This document shows positions 8,915-19,215 of a stretch of DNA of 25,639 bases, one piece after another (the first letter of the stretch is position 1; each line of letters opens with the position of its first letter). A model generated the notes under the pieces. The model searched no databases, was not told where the DNA came from, and was given only the letters and a program-made list of their open reading frames with translations. This DNA comes from Rhizophlyctis rosea (Eukaryota; Chytridiomycota; Chytridiomycetes; Rhizophlyctidales; Rhizophlyctidaceae). The DNA is taken from the NCBI GenBank assembly GCA_027596075.1, contig JADGJC010000251.1:1-25639 (forward strand). The letters are read 5' to 3'. Both the position numbers and the translations under genes were made by a program.

Positions 8915-10135
8915 ATGGCGCATCATATCAACATAGTATTATGTTTAGTCGCGCTTCTGTTTGTCATCCACACCACATTTGCGGCGTTGAATGAATGTCA
9001 AAAGAGCATTGTCGAGCAGCTCACGAATGTGTTCGAATCATCGCGTTTGACTTTTCCTTTCGATTCTTGTGATAATATTAATGACGGGAGAGGGTATACT
9101 GCGGGCGTGGTGGGGTTCACAACGTGAGTGTCGTGGTGTGAATTGAGCCTTTATCTGCATGTTCTTTTTGATAGGAACGCTTACATATCTCCAGGGGAAC
9201 ACAAGACGCACACGCTGTCATTAAAGTATACCTCACTAAACCAAATCATGGCGACGAGTTCAGTCCGTATCTCGACCGCCTCCAACAATTGGACAAATCT
9301 GATGACTCCGGTTCAACAAGTGGATTGGACGGATTTTGTAAGGCGTGGTACGCTGCATGCTCCAACAAGGCATTTCTGGAAGCCCAACTGGACTATGCGG
9401 ATGGGGTATATTATGTTCCGTCTCAGAAGTTTGCGGATGACTTGGGGTTGACGTCCAGTGTTGGACGGGGTCAGGTATGGACTGTTTATTTACAAGGTCT
9501 TCAAACGCCCACAGCCCTGGGCTAATGATATAACTTTGCAGCTCTACGATGCAGCTATACAGCACGGTCAGTAAACTCTTGAAAACGCATCCATTACAGA
9601 CCTACTGAACTTTCATCAAACCAAAGGCATTGGACAATATGGCGACTCGCTGAATACGATCATAACCCGCACGCGTTCCGCCATGCGCTCTGCCAACCAG
9701 CCCGAAACACCCAAAGATGGCGCTTCCGAACAACAATGGGTCACAACCTTTTTCTCGCAACGCGTCAACATTCTCTGCAACCCGTCCGACAAATCCACGC
9801 AGTCCGTATGGTGCCAGTCTCAGTACCGCATCAAATCGTATCAGTACCTAGCGGCGAGAAACTTCAATTTTACGGGAGATGGAGACTATGTCACGGCATT
9901 GGACAATAGTGGGAAGGAGATTCAGATCAAGTGTGATACGGGATTGTGGGGAAACTATGTTCCGGGACCTTTGCCGGATGTTGATGATGAGGGCGGAAGT
10001 GGTGGGGGTGTCCCTTGGAGGATGATAGGTATCATTGTTGCAGTTGTCTTGGGGCTTTTGGTTATTTTGGTGGTTGGGTGCTTGGTGTGGAGGAGGCGGC
10101 GGCGGAGGAGGTATAGGTCGAAATTCGTTTTTTGA
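8915..10135 (+). CDS. GH46 chitosanase with C-terminal membrane anchor
   Basis: Four exons: 8915-9123, 9195-9474, 9542-9566 and 9627-10135; 340 aa. An N-terminal signal peptide (about residues 1-23, ending TTFA) is followed by a GH46 domain. The hallmark INDGRGYTAGVVGF gives the likely catalytic Asp57, and Glu41 in FESS aligns with the family's general acid. Further matches are GTQDAHAV, the W-x2-A region, QLDYAD-VYYVPS and LYDAAIQHG. The known family reaction is endo-hydrolysis of chitosan. Exon 3 is only 25 nt and encodes most of the conserved LYDAAIQH. The C-terminus has an acidic/Gly-rich stalk (PDVDDEGGSGGG), a ~23-residue hydrophobic helix and a tail with seven consecutive Arg, so a type I membrane protein with an outside catalytic domain is predicted. 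That anchor is unusual for GH46 enzymes, which are generally secreted. The family call is strong. Confidence 0.88.
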
Positions 10136-10722
10136 GGGCTGGGGGTGTCATAACGCGACGAGTTTTGCCGACGTTGGTGTTTAGCTATGACTCAGTATCG
10201 CTTTTGTGTTGATTCTTTTTTGCATGTAAGTACATTTTTCTTGAATTATACATCGAGTCCTTATGAGGAGGAAAGTCAAACAAACCCTGTACATCCAGCC
10301 AGTTCAAATGGGGTCCAAACACGACCCTTATCGGAGATTAGATCTAGATCGAGGCTTGGGCATATGTCATAATGACTCAATGTGAATAACCGACCGCACA
10401 AAGTACGCGGCTGAAGCCACCCCTTTGTCCACAGTCAACACCGCCGCCGCCACTTTCACCGTGTGCCTCTGGCATTGTGGTACATGTGTAGTGAATGGAA
10501 TGCATTTCCCAAGTTTTCGGGTCTCTGCATCCGGTTTCAGGGACTGCGCCTCCGCCCAAGAATAGGTCCTCCACCATTCCAGGCCTTGCAATCCGAGGCT
10601 TTCCTTTCCCACAATCGCAAGCGTAAACGTAGCAAGGTGTTCACGCAGTTATAAACGCAGTAACACGTCGCTGCTTCAAGGTACCAATACTTGTGTAGCT
10701 TTCTATTATACTGCTGTCGCAG
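10136..10722. other. Intergenic region between the chitosanase and LysM genes
   Basis: It contains the 3' flank of the chitosanase gene and the promoter of the LysM gene. No convincing coding frame or structured element was seen. Confidence 0.6.
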
Positions 10723-11637
10723 ATGGCGTCCACGAACAACGAACCAAACGCAACCAGCGACACCCTACCGCGTAAGGATGTTCTGCGTTCTTCCCACGTC
10801 CACCATCTGCATAACCTAACAGTGTCTATTTATAGCACCACCACCTTACATCTCCATCCAGGACGAAGACGAAAACTCCTCGTATGCTGATACACTGCCA
10901 CCACCGGAATCCATCCAACGCCGTCCCTCCGCACCGCCCGAATATGACCCTTCCACCGCGCCGCCAGACGTCGACCTATTAGACACCAAGAAGCCGGGTG
11001 TGCCTGCCGATGTCGGCGGTACGTCGTCGGGACTGGGTGGGCTGACTACGGATGGAGTGAGGAGACCTGGGGTGAAGCACTATATTGCTTCGACGGATAC
11101 GTTGCAGGGTATCGCGCTTATGTATGGCGTTGAGGTGGGTGTCGTGTGGCAAAACGTTGTGTTGCTGGTCAAGACTGTTGGTGGGGCACCGCTTGAGAAA
11201 GATCCAAAGGGCATAGAGCTGTTTAGATACACTTTTGAACCAATCCAACCCACAGATATCCGCCATTCGCCAAGCAAATTCCCTGTTCACAGACGACGTT
11301 TTCGCACGTTCCTGGCTCTGGATTCCCGACGTTCCCGAATCACGTCGACCATCCCCAGATCCCGACGATGGTATGTCAAATCTCATCTCTCCTATTTGGC
11401 ACCTACTCCTGGTCTTGACATACTTCTCTAACATAATCAGAAAACAAACGCCTCGTAAAGCGCTTCCAACTAATCTCGAAATGCAAAGACGTCGAGGAAG
11501 CTTGGTCCTACATGCGTCAACAGGACTTCAACCTCGACGCCGCGTTGGAGCAATATTGGTCGGATGTTGCGTGGGAGTCTAAGAATCCGTTAGTATCTGA
11601 GGGTGCTGGTGTTGTTGCTGGGGGTGGGAAGTCGTAG
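10723..11637 (+). CDS. Intracellular LysM-domain protein
   Basis: Four exons: 10723-10771, 10836-11134, 11256-11370 and 11441-11637; 219 aa. Intron 1 ends after a CCTAAC branch. There is no signal peptide. Residues about 15-95 are Pro/Ser/Glu/Asp-rich and disordered. A LysM follows at about 97-142: HYIASTDTLQGIALMYGVE, then ISAIRQANSLFTDD and SWLWIP, split by intron 2 exactly in the middle. A C-terminal helical module (about 156-200: ENKRLVKRFQLISKCKD, then AWSYMRQQDFNLDAALEQYW) resembles the UBA/CUE-like helix pair found in other fungal LysM proteins of this kind. LysM usually binds GlcNAc polymers, but without a secretion signal this protein is more likely cytosolic or organelle-associated, as for eukaryotic LYSMD proteins. 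A longer alternative C-terminus is possible (see findings). Confidence 0.85.
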
Positions 11638-13083
11638 AGAGAAAGAGGCTGAATACTCATCGAAGTGGTATCTTTCTTTTGTTCGTTTGCCTTACCGCAA
11701 CGTTTGCTCATTTACGTTTTGTTTCTTGCCCCACGCATCTTGTCGTTGACCCATTGGTTGCAAATGATTGTACATTGTTGTCTTATTCCTACGCGACGTT
11801 TGTTCCGTCCACATATTTCTTGTTCGGCCGCGCTCGTACCAGACGACCGCCTCCCGATGCAGGTGGCTCGTCGTCTGGCTCGTGGCTGCCGTGGAATAAG
11901 GAGAAGAATGAGAAGGGGGTTAGCAAGTGGAAGAAGGCTATCTGATCATGTAGTGAATCCATCAACAGGAGGACACGGATGAAGACCAACAATGCCCTTC
12001 CAATGTTTGCGTTGACGGACCGCTGAAGGACATGGATGCCCGTGACTCTGAGCTTTGTCGGGTTTGTGTGCCGTCGTGTCATTGATTGACAAATATCTGG
12101 GATGGGTTGCTGAGGAGATGGTATGAGGAGCAGTATTGGAGGAAGCGCTGCTGCCCACATGGATGAAGAGGTCGATCTGACTGATGCGAATTGTCGCCTA
12201 TCATCATTGCATCCTATATCTCCTTTACAGAATACAATAACCACGAAAGCACCGCTGACTTCGCCGGGCGTCGGTATTTGGGAAACCCGTCTGGGGGTGA
12301 AGGTATCCACAGAAACTTGCCCCACAGGAATGCACATCAGTGAACTATCGCACGAAACAAGTTCTATTAGGCAAATGATATTATGTACAAGAGTTGTCAG
12401 CCCCGTGGGACTGCCGCCGGGTGTTACGGCCGCTTTGCCTGGATTTCCACCTTCCTATTTGTCTTCCGACCCCACCAGTTCAAGCTCAATGTCCAAAGCG
12501 ACTCGACGAAATGAGAGTGTCCAATATGCTGACTACAGTAGGGAATTCTTCTTTTTCTTTGGGCTTGTTGTTTCTTGTGCCTCTTTATCTTTTCTTTTGT
12601 CCTTTTTTTGTTGTTGTTGACAGACTTTGCTGCCGTTTGTGTCGTTCTGTCTTATTAACCTGAGAGCGCCGGGCGTGTGGTACATCTCGCCGCCGTGTAT
12701 CCCGACGGGGAATTCTACGCTAAAAAAGCGTAGCTCCTAACACCGTACTGCAGCCCTTTGCTGCTTTACACAGTGTCGTGCAATTAACCAACACGCGAGA
12801 TCATCAGGTTTGTTCTGTCTTACTGTTGCCTCTTCCATCGCAACCGCCAGCCTGCAGAGTTCAGTCCTTGTCTTATTTCGTTTCAAGGTATCACTTCCCC
12901 CACCGTTCAATGTCCGGCGTGAATACTCATGTCCAATGGTCCACTGCGACAAAACGCAGGGAACTGAAGGGGAAAGAGGGAAGTGAATTCACTGGTGGCA
13001 AGCTTGAGGGCTCATAGGCACAACCAACAGATCGACCATCTTGATCTAATCTTCGATGAGGCTTTGTGGCTTGGCATCATTCT
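11638..13083. other. 1.4-kb region without a confident gene
   Basis: The first 300 bases may contain an alternative last exon of the LysM gene (11863-11945). A plus-strand frame at 12123-12620 is open but unrecognised. A perfect 7-bp hairpin lies at 12715-12733. The rest appears to be non-coding. Confidence 0.45.
12715..12733. repeat. Perfect hairpin CTACGCT-AAAAA-AGCGTAG
   Basis: A 7-bp perfect stem with a 5-nt A loop is directly visible. No gene is attached and its role is unknown. Confidence 0.7.
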
Positions 13084-14538
13084 ATGTCCGACCAGACGGA
13101 CAACGTATTGGCTGTGGCCGCGCCCCTCAGGCCTACGGCCTTGCTGCAGATATTTTCCCACGCTCCTCCGCCATTTCCGATCGAAGACAACAAACTTGAT
13201 AGCATCCCACAAACCATGACACAAGGTATCGAGGCGCTTCTTGAGCCGGACTTCAGCTCGAACACCTATGTAAGTGCTCATTTCCCACGGCGGCCACCAC
13301 CTGAACAGAGCACCTCAGTCAGCTCATGCACCCCGCTCGTTTGTTTATAGGTGATTCGATGGCTGAATCTGCAACCTGCACGTACGACTGCGACAGCATT
13401 TCATAACATACCGTGGGCAAAATACCGTTGCTCAGCGCCAGACCCCGCATACCAACATCGCAACGGCTTTGTTTGCCGCGTCAATGGGAATCTATCAGAC
13501 CTACGAAATTCTTTGCGGACTGAACAAGGGTGGAGCGCGGATGTGTTGATGGATGATATTCCACGTGAGAAATTCTTCGCAATATGCTCTTCAAGTTGAC
13601 AGTAAGGTCTTATCAAAATCACAGGACACGTGGTTGCTGCATTATGCGAGCCCGCCGAGTCGCAAGCTTTCCCGTCACCAAATAGCATCCAATGGTGGAA
13701 AGTGCAGTCGGAGACCCAAGCAGCAGAACATCAGAAAACGCAGGATACGTTGAAGTTGGTGCAACAGCAGCTGGAAGACCTGCGTCTCTCACACGAGCAG
13801 AGCTGGTACGTTGTTTCTTTCATGCTGTAGAAAGGGTTGGTGAGCTTGATAAATAGCGCATGTCAATTCCGCCACTTCAGTCGGCAGAGCTCCGCCACTA
13901 TTGCAACTATGACGCAAGAACGCGATGATCTCACACTCCGCTCAGCCGCTCTTCAAAGCGCATGGGACCGGACACAAGACAGTCTGATTTCAGAAATGCA
14001 GGAACGAGTCAAAGTAATGAAGGAGCTAGAGGGGTATTATAAGAAGGATGCGGAATCATCTAGTAGAACGTTTGCATCCATGGGTAGCCAGACATGTGAT
14101 CTTGGTTCAGTGGAGGGCGATGGAGATGGCGAGGAAGATAATCAGGGCGTTGCTACTCCGAAAGAGGAACACGCAGTTCCACTTATCGACTGGGTTGGTT
14201 TGGGATACATGCCACGGCCGGAGGTGGAGGTGACTGTCAAGATGGAGGAGGGCGAAGAGGTGAAGCCGTTTCGGAGCATTGATCTGTTGACGGCCGGTGC
14301 TTCAAATGCTGGATGTTCATTCGCCGAAAACGTCAAACTCTTGCTGTCCGCTACAACTCCCCCGGCGGCGATGGACGAAACGAAAGCAGATGGCATCGTA
14401 AAACGGCAGTTTGCATATCCGACAAACGACTCGAAATTCGCCAAAGTGTTTGAACAGTTGGTGGAATCCGAAAGTTGGGTTTTGAAGACCGTCGGATATA
14501 CGGATTGTGCATGGTGTCCGGTAAGGTTTCACACCTAG
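13084..14538 (+). CDS. Unrecognised coiled-coil protein (possible N-terminal part of the downstream gene)
   Basis: Exons 13084-13269, 13351-13564, 13625-13805 and 13881-14538 chain in phase (junctions GT...AG); 412 aa if it stops at TAG 14536-14538. The start is the first ATG of the frame (MSDQTDNVLAV). The N-terminal half has no motif I know (VIRWLNLQPAR; NGFVCRVNGNLSDLRNSL). Residues about 165-245 form a helical, coiled-coil-like segment (SETQAAEHQKTQDTLKLVQQ, then MTQERDDLTLRSAALQSAWD). It is followed by an acidic linker and a C-terminal region (KFAKVFEQLVESESWVLKTV). An intron with good signals (14521-14579: gtaagg...ttctaaaatg...cttacag) would remove the stop and join this protein in frame to the PP4R3-like gene. 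The two may therefore be one gene. No function is assigned. Confidence 0.55.
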
Positions 14539-14567
14539 GTTTTCGACCTGCACGTTTATTTTCTAAA

Positions 14568-17369
14568 ATGGCCTTACAGACGAAAAGATGTATGTGCCTC
14601 TGCATCAGAGGTTCTGGTTTGGAGGAGGGTCGGATGATTGCTATTGATGAAGATCAGAAGACATTTGAACGAAAGGGTGAGAATTGGTTGAGAAGCCGCA
14701 ACAGCTTACTTCGTCACTCATAGCCACACCATACGATTGTAGGCGCGGTCATATTTGTGAACTCCACATCAGCACGTCTTCAGATCAAATTCGAAGACGA
14801 CATCGTGTGCCAATTCTTCTGGTATGCTGACGGAATTGACGTTGCCCTCTTGCGATATGCGATTGCCTGTTCGCTGACAACTCCATGCCTTCGAACCATC
14901 AGGGAGCAGGTTGTTGAAGTTCAGCGACAACTGCGGCTTCAAAACTCGTACGAGCTGCAAGATGAAGCTACTGATCTACCGCAGCTAAAGAATGGAAACT
15001 TGCATATCGTGTGTACTGCGATAGAATGCGTATCTGGATCAGCGAGCCTGAGGGAGGTGTTGCTGACAAAAGTTTCGACCAAGGTAGGACTGATTCATGG
15101 GTTCTTGTGACAAAGACGAACGGCCGTCTAACAAAGCGATGTCACAGAAATGGCTGTCTTGCTTCATCTCCATGTTGAAAGTCGCATATGGAGGGGGGGA
15201 TGTTACGATTTTGAGCTTGGGACGCAGGATTTTGATGTGTCTGGGTGAGTGCCATGAAACGCGCACCCTGATTACTGTCTGATTTTGACAATCTCCACCG
15301 TTTGCTATTAGTTTCGCTGGCGGATAATGATGTCTCGACTACGTGTTGAAGGATGACGCCTTCGACATCGTTTTGGTCATTTTGGAATGTACGTTGCTGT
15401 CGAATATGCCTGCGTGGTTGAGTCCACTGATCAGACCATTCGCTTCATGTTAGTGGACGAGAAGGAATTGGACGTTAGTCCGGGAAGCGGTATACCAGAA
15501 AACTCTAAATATCCCAAGGTCAGTATCTTGCTTTCATTTTCGACAACAATCCAAATGTTTCTTTTGGGCTTCCCTTGTGAGGAGTGTTCTGCTACCCGTC
15601 GCATTTACATTGCTAACCATTAAGAACCTCATCTTCCAGTCCCTTTCCGTCTTGAAACCCGCCACGAAACATCAGATAACAGAAATGCATCGCCTCCAAC
15701 GCCTTTCCCAAATCCTATCTTCCCGCAAAATCATCTCGGCGGACGGCGAAGAACTGGCTGGGGAACAAGTGGAGGTGGGCCTAGTCGAAGGTCGGACGAA
15801 CCTTCTGGAGACGGTGCGGAAGGATGGAACCATTCCAGCCTTGTTTGAATTTGTTGGGGAAACAGAAGGGGCCGGTCAGGATGGTGGGTTGGAGGAGGTT
15901 AGGAAGAAGGCGCGGGCATTGGAGATCGTTGTGGAGTTGTGTCAGATTGGCAAGAGTGTACATGCTGACACACAATTCAAATTTGCCAAGTGAGTGCGCT
16001 CTGCTCTTTCCATACCCACCATGATATTCTATCTAAACTCTTCTCCCAATCTGAATAGAGCCCTGCTGGATGAGAGGCTAATGGACATCCTTCCCGAACT
16101 GCTCGTCGACACGAATGCGGTCATACAAATCTCTGCGGCGCGCGTGTTGACAGCCGTTTTGGAACAAGATGAGAGCGCCTCGACCATTCAGCAGAAGAGG
16201 CTGGGACTCTTTGATCCCAACGATATCGTGTCACTTGCTCGGAGGAAGATATTGGGGCAGCATAATTCTGGACGGGAGTGTGTTCTTGCCACTATTCCGG
16301 AGTGTTTCAAGAAGGGCGTTGAAGAAGGGTTGTGTGTTTTATTGAGTGCGGTGCTGATCAAGTTGGTGGACGTGAAGGTCATTTGGGACCAGTCTGAGGA
16401 TTGGGGTGGGGAGGACAGGAGGACGGTGGGGAGTTTTTGACGGTGTATTATGAGGAATATTTTGGGGAGTTGATGAGCGTCATTACGGATTTGGATGATG
16501 CCAAACCGTTGGTGAAAGGCGGAAGTAAGTCTTCTTTCAAATCATGTCTGCGCCTTACTTCCTATGGTTTTCGTAGATGGTGAATTCATACTTATGATTA
16601 TTGTACACCTTGTAGATGGTCGGATGACTTACCCTCTTCCTGCGTCCATCGCACCGGAAACCTACCACTTCGTGCTGGAGTTCGTTTCCTTCTCAATTTG
16701 CTTCTACCGTAAATGGATCGACGCGAAGGCTGTTGCGCAATTCGACATCCTTCCGAAAGCCTCCCTGCTCCTCGCGGCCAAGGCGCAACACTTGCGACTA
16801 AGTACGTAACTGACCGTCTTCGTTGTTCACCCCTCAAGCGATTCGATTCGATGTATCTGACCTGATCGTTGACACTGATATATTCTCATTCCACCACATT
16901 GCAGCTGCGCTCCGTCTCATCCGTACCTTTGCGGGCACAAAGAAGAAGACGTACACCAAACAATTGATCCAAGCCGGTGTCATGGAACGCGTTCTCTGTT
17001 GTTATAAAGACACGAACGGGCGTTACAACGCAATCAATTCGGCGGTCCGGGAGTTATTCAAGTTCTTGCAGAAGGTACGGTACTCAATTGGTTTCCCGCT
17101 TCGCGGTTCCTCGTCACCTGATAATTGATATGTGATTGATGTCTGACGCATGAGTTTTCTTTATCAAATTCTTATAGTACAAGTCGCTCCACTTCGTTCT
17201 TCGGGCGCTTGTGGATAGGAACTGGGAGTTGGTGGAGGAGGTTGGGTTTGGGGAGATGTTGAGGGGTTATCTTGATGGGAATGAGCCGGAAGAGTTTGTC
17301 GACGAGGAGAAGCAGAACCGCGAGGCTGCTGTGGGGGAGTTGGACGAAGAAGAGGAGAGTGCAGATGAG

Positions 17370-17427
<58 letters not shown>

Positions 17428-17486
17428 GCCATGAAGAGGAGGATGAAGAGGAGGAGGGAGGGGGGAAGCAACCTGTTGGTGATTAG
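14568..17486 (+). CDS. PP4 regulatory subunit 3 (SMEK/Psy2)-like, two frame breaks
   Basis: Exons: 14568-14676, 14743-15083, 15148-15244, 15312-15388, 15454-15518, 15640-15989, 16059-16524, 16616-16801, 16905-17074 and 17178-17486. The family is recognised from ordered similarity along its length: a PH/EVH1-like N-terminus (RGSG, ADGIDVAL, EQVVEVQRQL); then DLPQLKNGN...SASLREVLL...KKWLSCFISMLKVA; HQITEMHRLQRLSQI; armadillo-like repeats; PETYHFVLEFVSF; and the well-conserved TALRLIRTFAGTKKKTY...GRYNAINSAVRELFKF and YKSLHFVLRAL. It ends in a poly-Asp/Glu tail. PP4R3 directs protein phosphatase 4 to substrates, notably in the DNA-damage response. The frame breaks near 15335 (gatgtctcgac) and near 16428-16431 (a GGGG run). 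Each is explained by one missing base, and two added bases make the exon sum divisible by three (724 codons). Either the gene is recently broken or the assembly has indel errors. Start choice is uncertain; the gene may be fused to the upstream one. Confidence 0.72.
17369..17426 (+). repeat. (GATGAC)n repeat encoding poly-Asp
   Basis: Tandem gatgac units near the 3' end of the PP4R3-like gene give an uninterrupted run of about 18 Asp. Acidic tails are common in PP4R3 proteins. The pure hexamer suggests recent, length-variable expansion. Confidence 0.85.
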
Positions 17487-17660
17487 TGTTGATGGGAAAT
17501 ATATGATGTGAAGTGATGGGCAATCTGTTCTGGTCCGTTGGTTGGCGGTCTTTGAGTGGTTTCATTTTGCGGGTGTTGCTGGAGGCTGGGCCGCTTGTGT
17601 GCAGTTGGTTGTTGATCAAAGATTTTGTTGACATGCCTTTCAAATTTGCCAAAGGGATAT

Positions 17661-17932
17661 ATGGCGAAGTCCCCGACAGACAGATGGGGAAGTCCCCGAG
17701 AGACCACAAACACATGGGGAAGTCCCCGACAGACAGATGGGGAAGTCCCCGACAGACAGATGGAGAGAGACAGATGGGGAAGTCCCCGAGAGACAAGAGA
17801 CAGATGGGGAAGTCCCCGAGAGACAAGAGACAGATGGGGAAGTCCCCGAGAGTCAAGAGACAGATGGGGAAGTTCCCAAGCAACAAATGGGGAAGTCCCC
17901 GACATATAGATGGGGAAGTCCCCAACAGACAG
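17661..17932. repeat. Tandem repeat of gatggggaagtccccga(c/g)aga units, ~11 copies
   Basis: The core GGGGAAGTCCCC recurs about 11 times, separated by GACAGACAG, GAGAGACAAGAGACAG or related spacers, giving mixed unit lengths of about 23 and 30 bp. Each core is a near-palindrome (GGGGA/TCCCC arms around AG). Edge copies are degenerate (ggcgaag at 17664; gttcccaag near 17870). All three plus frames and at least two minus frames are stop-free here, which is a by-product of repeat composition and not evidence of coding. Confidence 0.9.
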
Positions 17933-19034
17933 CTACAAAAACGCATGGTTGATGAGTGATGAATATCTATTCGCTCCCACACACACAAATGTCGTCCTTC
18001 AAGTTCACCAGTCCCTTTCGCCATTCATTCAAGTGCAAACTAAACCTCTCCATTGATCTTCAAGCTACCGCCATCCATTCGCGTTATTCTGCAGCACGTA
18101 AAGCGAAAAACCTGAAAGGTACACGCCAACAAAGCGAAAAAACCTGAATCCGAAGCCATCATCCATTCCATGTTGATTGTACGGAACATATTGAGTGGAG
18201 AGAAGCAGACAGCGGAAGGGCAGATGTACCGACGCGGAGTTTCTAGACTCGTTGTTTGGTTTCCATCCCTGCTTTTCCGGTCAAAATGTTCGATGGCTTG
18301 TGCCTATCGACGAGTCATTCGTCCCATTACGAGATAACAGATGTCCACGTGTGATGCGCTCGGCGGTGTTGGCCGTCCACGCCGATATGCTCTTCTTCTT
18401 CGGTGGTGGTGGTGTAATGCGCCTGTGTCCGCATCTTTGGTGACGACTGCATCGTCCTCCGAAATGCTCCTCGTTTCCGGTGTGGTGGCTGTGGTGCCCG
18501 GAATCGCAATCCACTGGCAGTTTGTGAGACGGGTTGGCGGGTGGGGGCCAGGCTGAAGCAGCACTGATAGCTGATAGAGTCCCAACGCTTGTGCTATTTT
18601 CCGAGGTGGTTGAAGAGATTAGACGAGCGACACGACCGTGCTGGTGCTGTGTCGGCTGGCGAGTGAGGAGCTGTTGTTTACGGCCTGTCCAACGCGGGCG
18701 GCGAGAGTCATTTGTTTTTTGTGGTGGTGAGGAGGCAGGAAATGTTGAGAAGGGCGAGAGGGAACGGTGTCATGGATGGGCTTGTCGAGGGAGGGTGCGG
18801 GTGTGGTGTTGCGTCGGCATTAAGAATGGGGTGAGATGGTTTGTGTGGGTTGAAACAGTCGAATGGCGAGGTTGGTCAGTCACTGGCAGTTCGTACTTAT
18901 GTTAGGTTATTTGCCGCACTCAGCTGGACACAGCGGACGGGAATTGACCTGAGCAAGAAAAAGGTTTGACGATGAGGGCGCGGGGCACTACTCTCGAAAC
19001 TTTTGGTGAGACGGTGAGAGGCGTCTTGTGACCC

Positions 19035-19070
19035 TGGTCTCATGTATGGTCTCATGTCTGGTCTCATGGG
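19035..19070. repeat. Three tandem 12-bp repeats (tggtctcatgta/c)
   Basis: tggtctcatgta, tggtctcatgtc and tggtctcatggg follow one another directly. They are intergenic. Confidence 0.8.
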
Positions 19071-19179
19071 CGTGATGTCTGTCATCTGATGATGATGGTA
19101 CTGCTTGCTGCTTACTGCAGCTTACAGGGCTTCATGGGCTGCGCCACTCTTCTCCCATTCCAATGATTCCATTTCATGC

Positions 19180-19215
19180 TAGGTAGGTACTATGGTACCC
19201 TGCACTTGCCTACCT
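19180..19215. repeat. Inverted repeat AGGTAGG...CCTACCT
   Basis: Two 7-base arms flank about 20 bases that contain ggtacc. Similar ggtaggtacc-type strings occur between genes in many fungi. No function is assigned. Confidence 0.4.

Noticed and set aside
12123..12620. 165-aa plus-strand ORF
   Set aside because: No recognisable domain, a Phe/Cys homopolymer end typical of T-rich non-coding DNA, and no supporting splice chain.
14821..14907. Possible intron gtatgc...catcag inside the PP4R3 N-terminal exon
   Set aside because: It would be in frame, but it removes ADGIDVAL, which matches the conserved D-x-ALSF region of PP4R3, so I kept it as coding.
17661..17932. CRISPR-like array
   Set aside because: Spacers are nearly identical and the setting is a eukaryotic intergenic region; it is a minisatellite.
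17513..17959. Plus-strand ORFs with MGKSPRD repeats
   Set aside because: All three plus frames are open through the tandem repeat, so openness is a composition effect. There is no start context, splice structure or homology.
17164..18024. 286-aa minus-strand ORF with repeated ICLLSLGDFP units
   Set aside because: It is produced by the tandem repeat and by the antisense of the GATGAC run; several frames are open at once.
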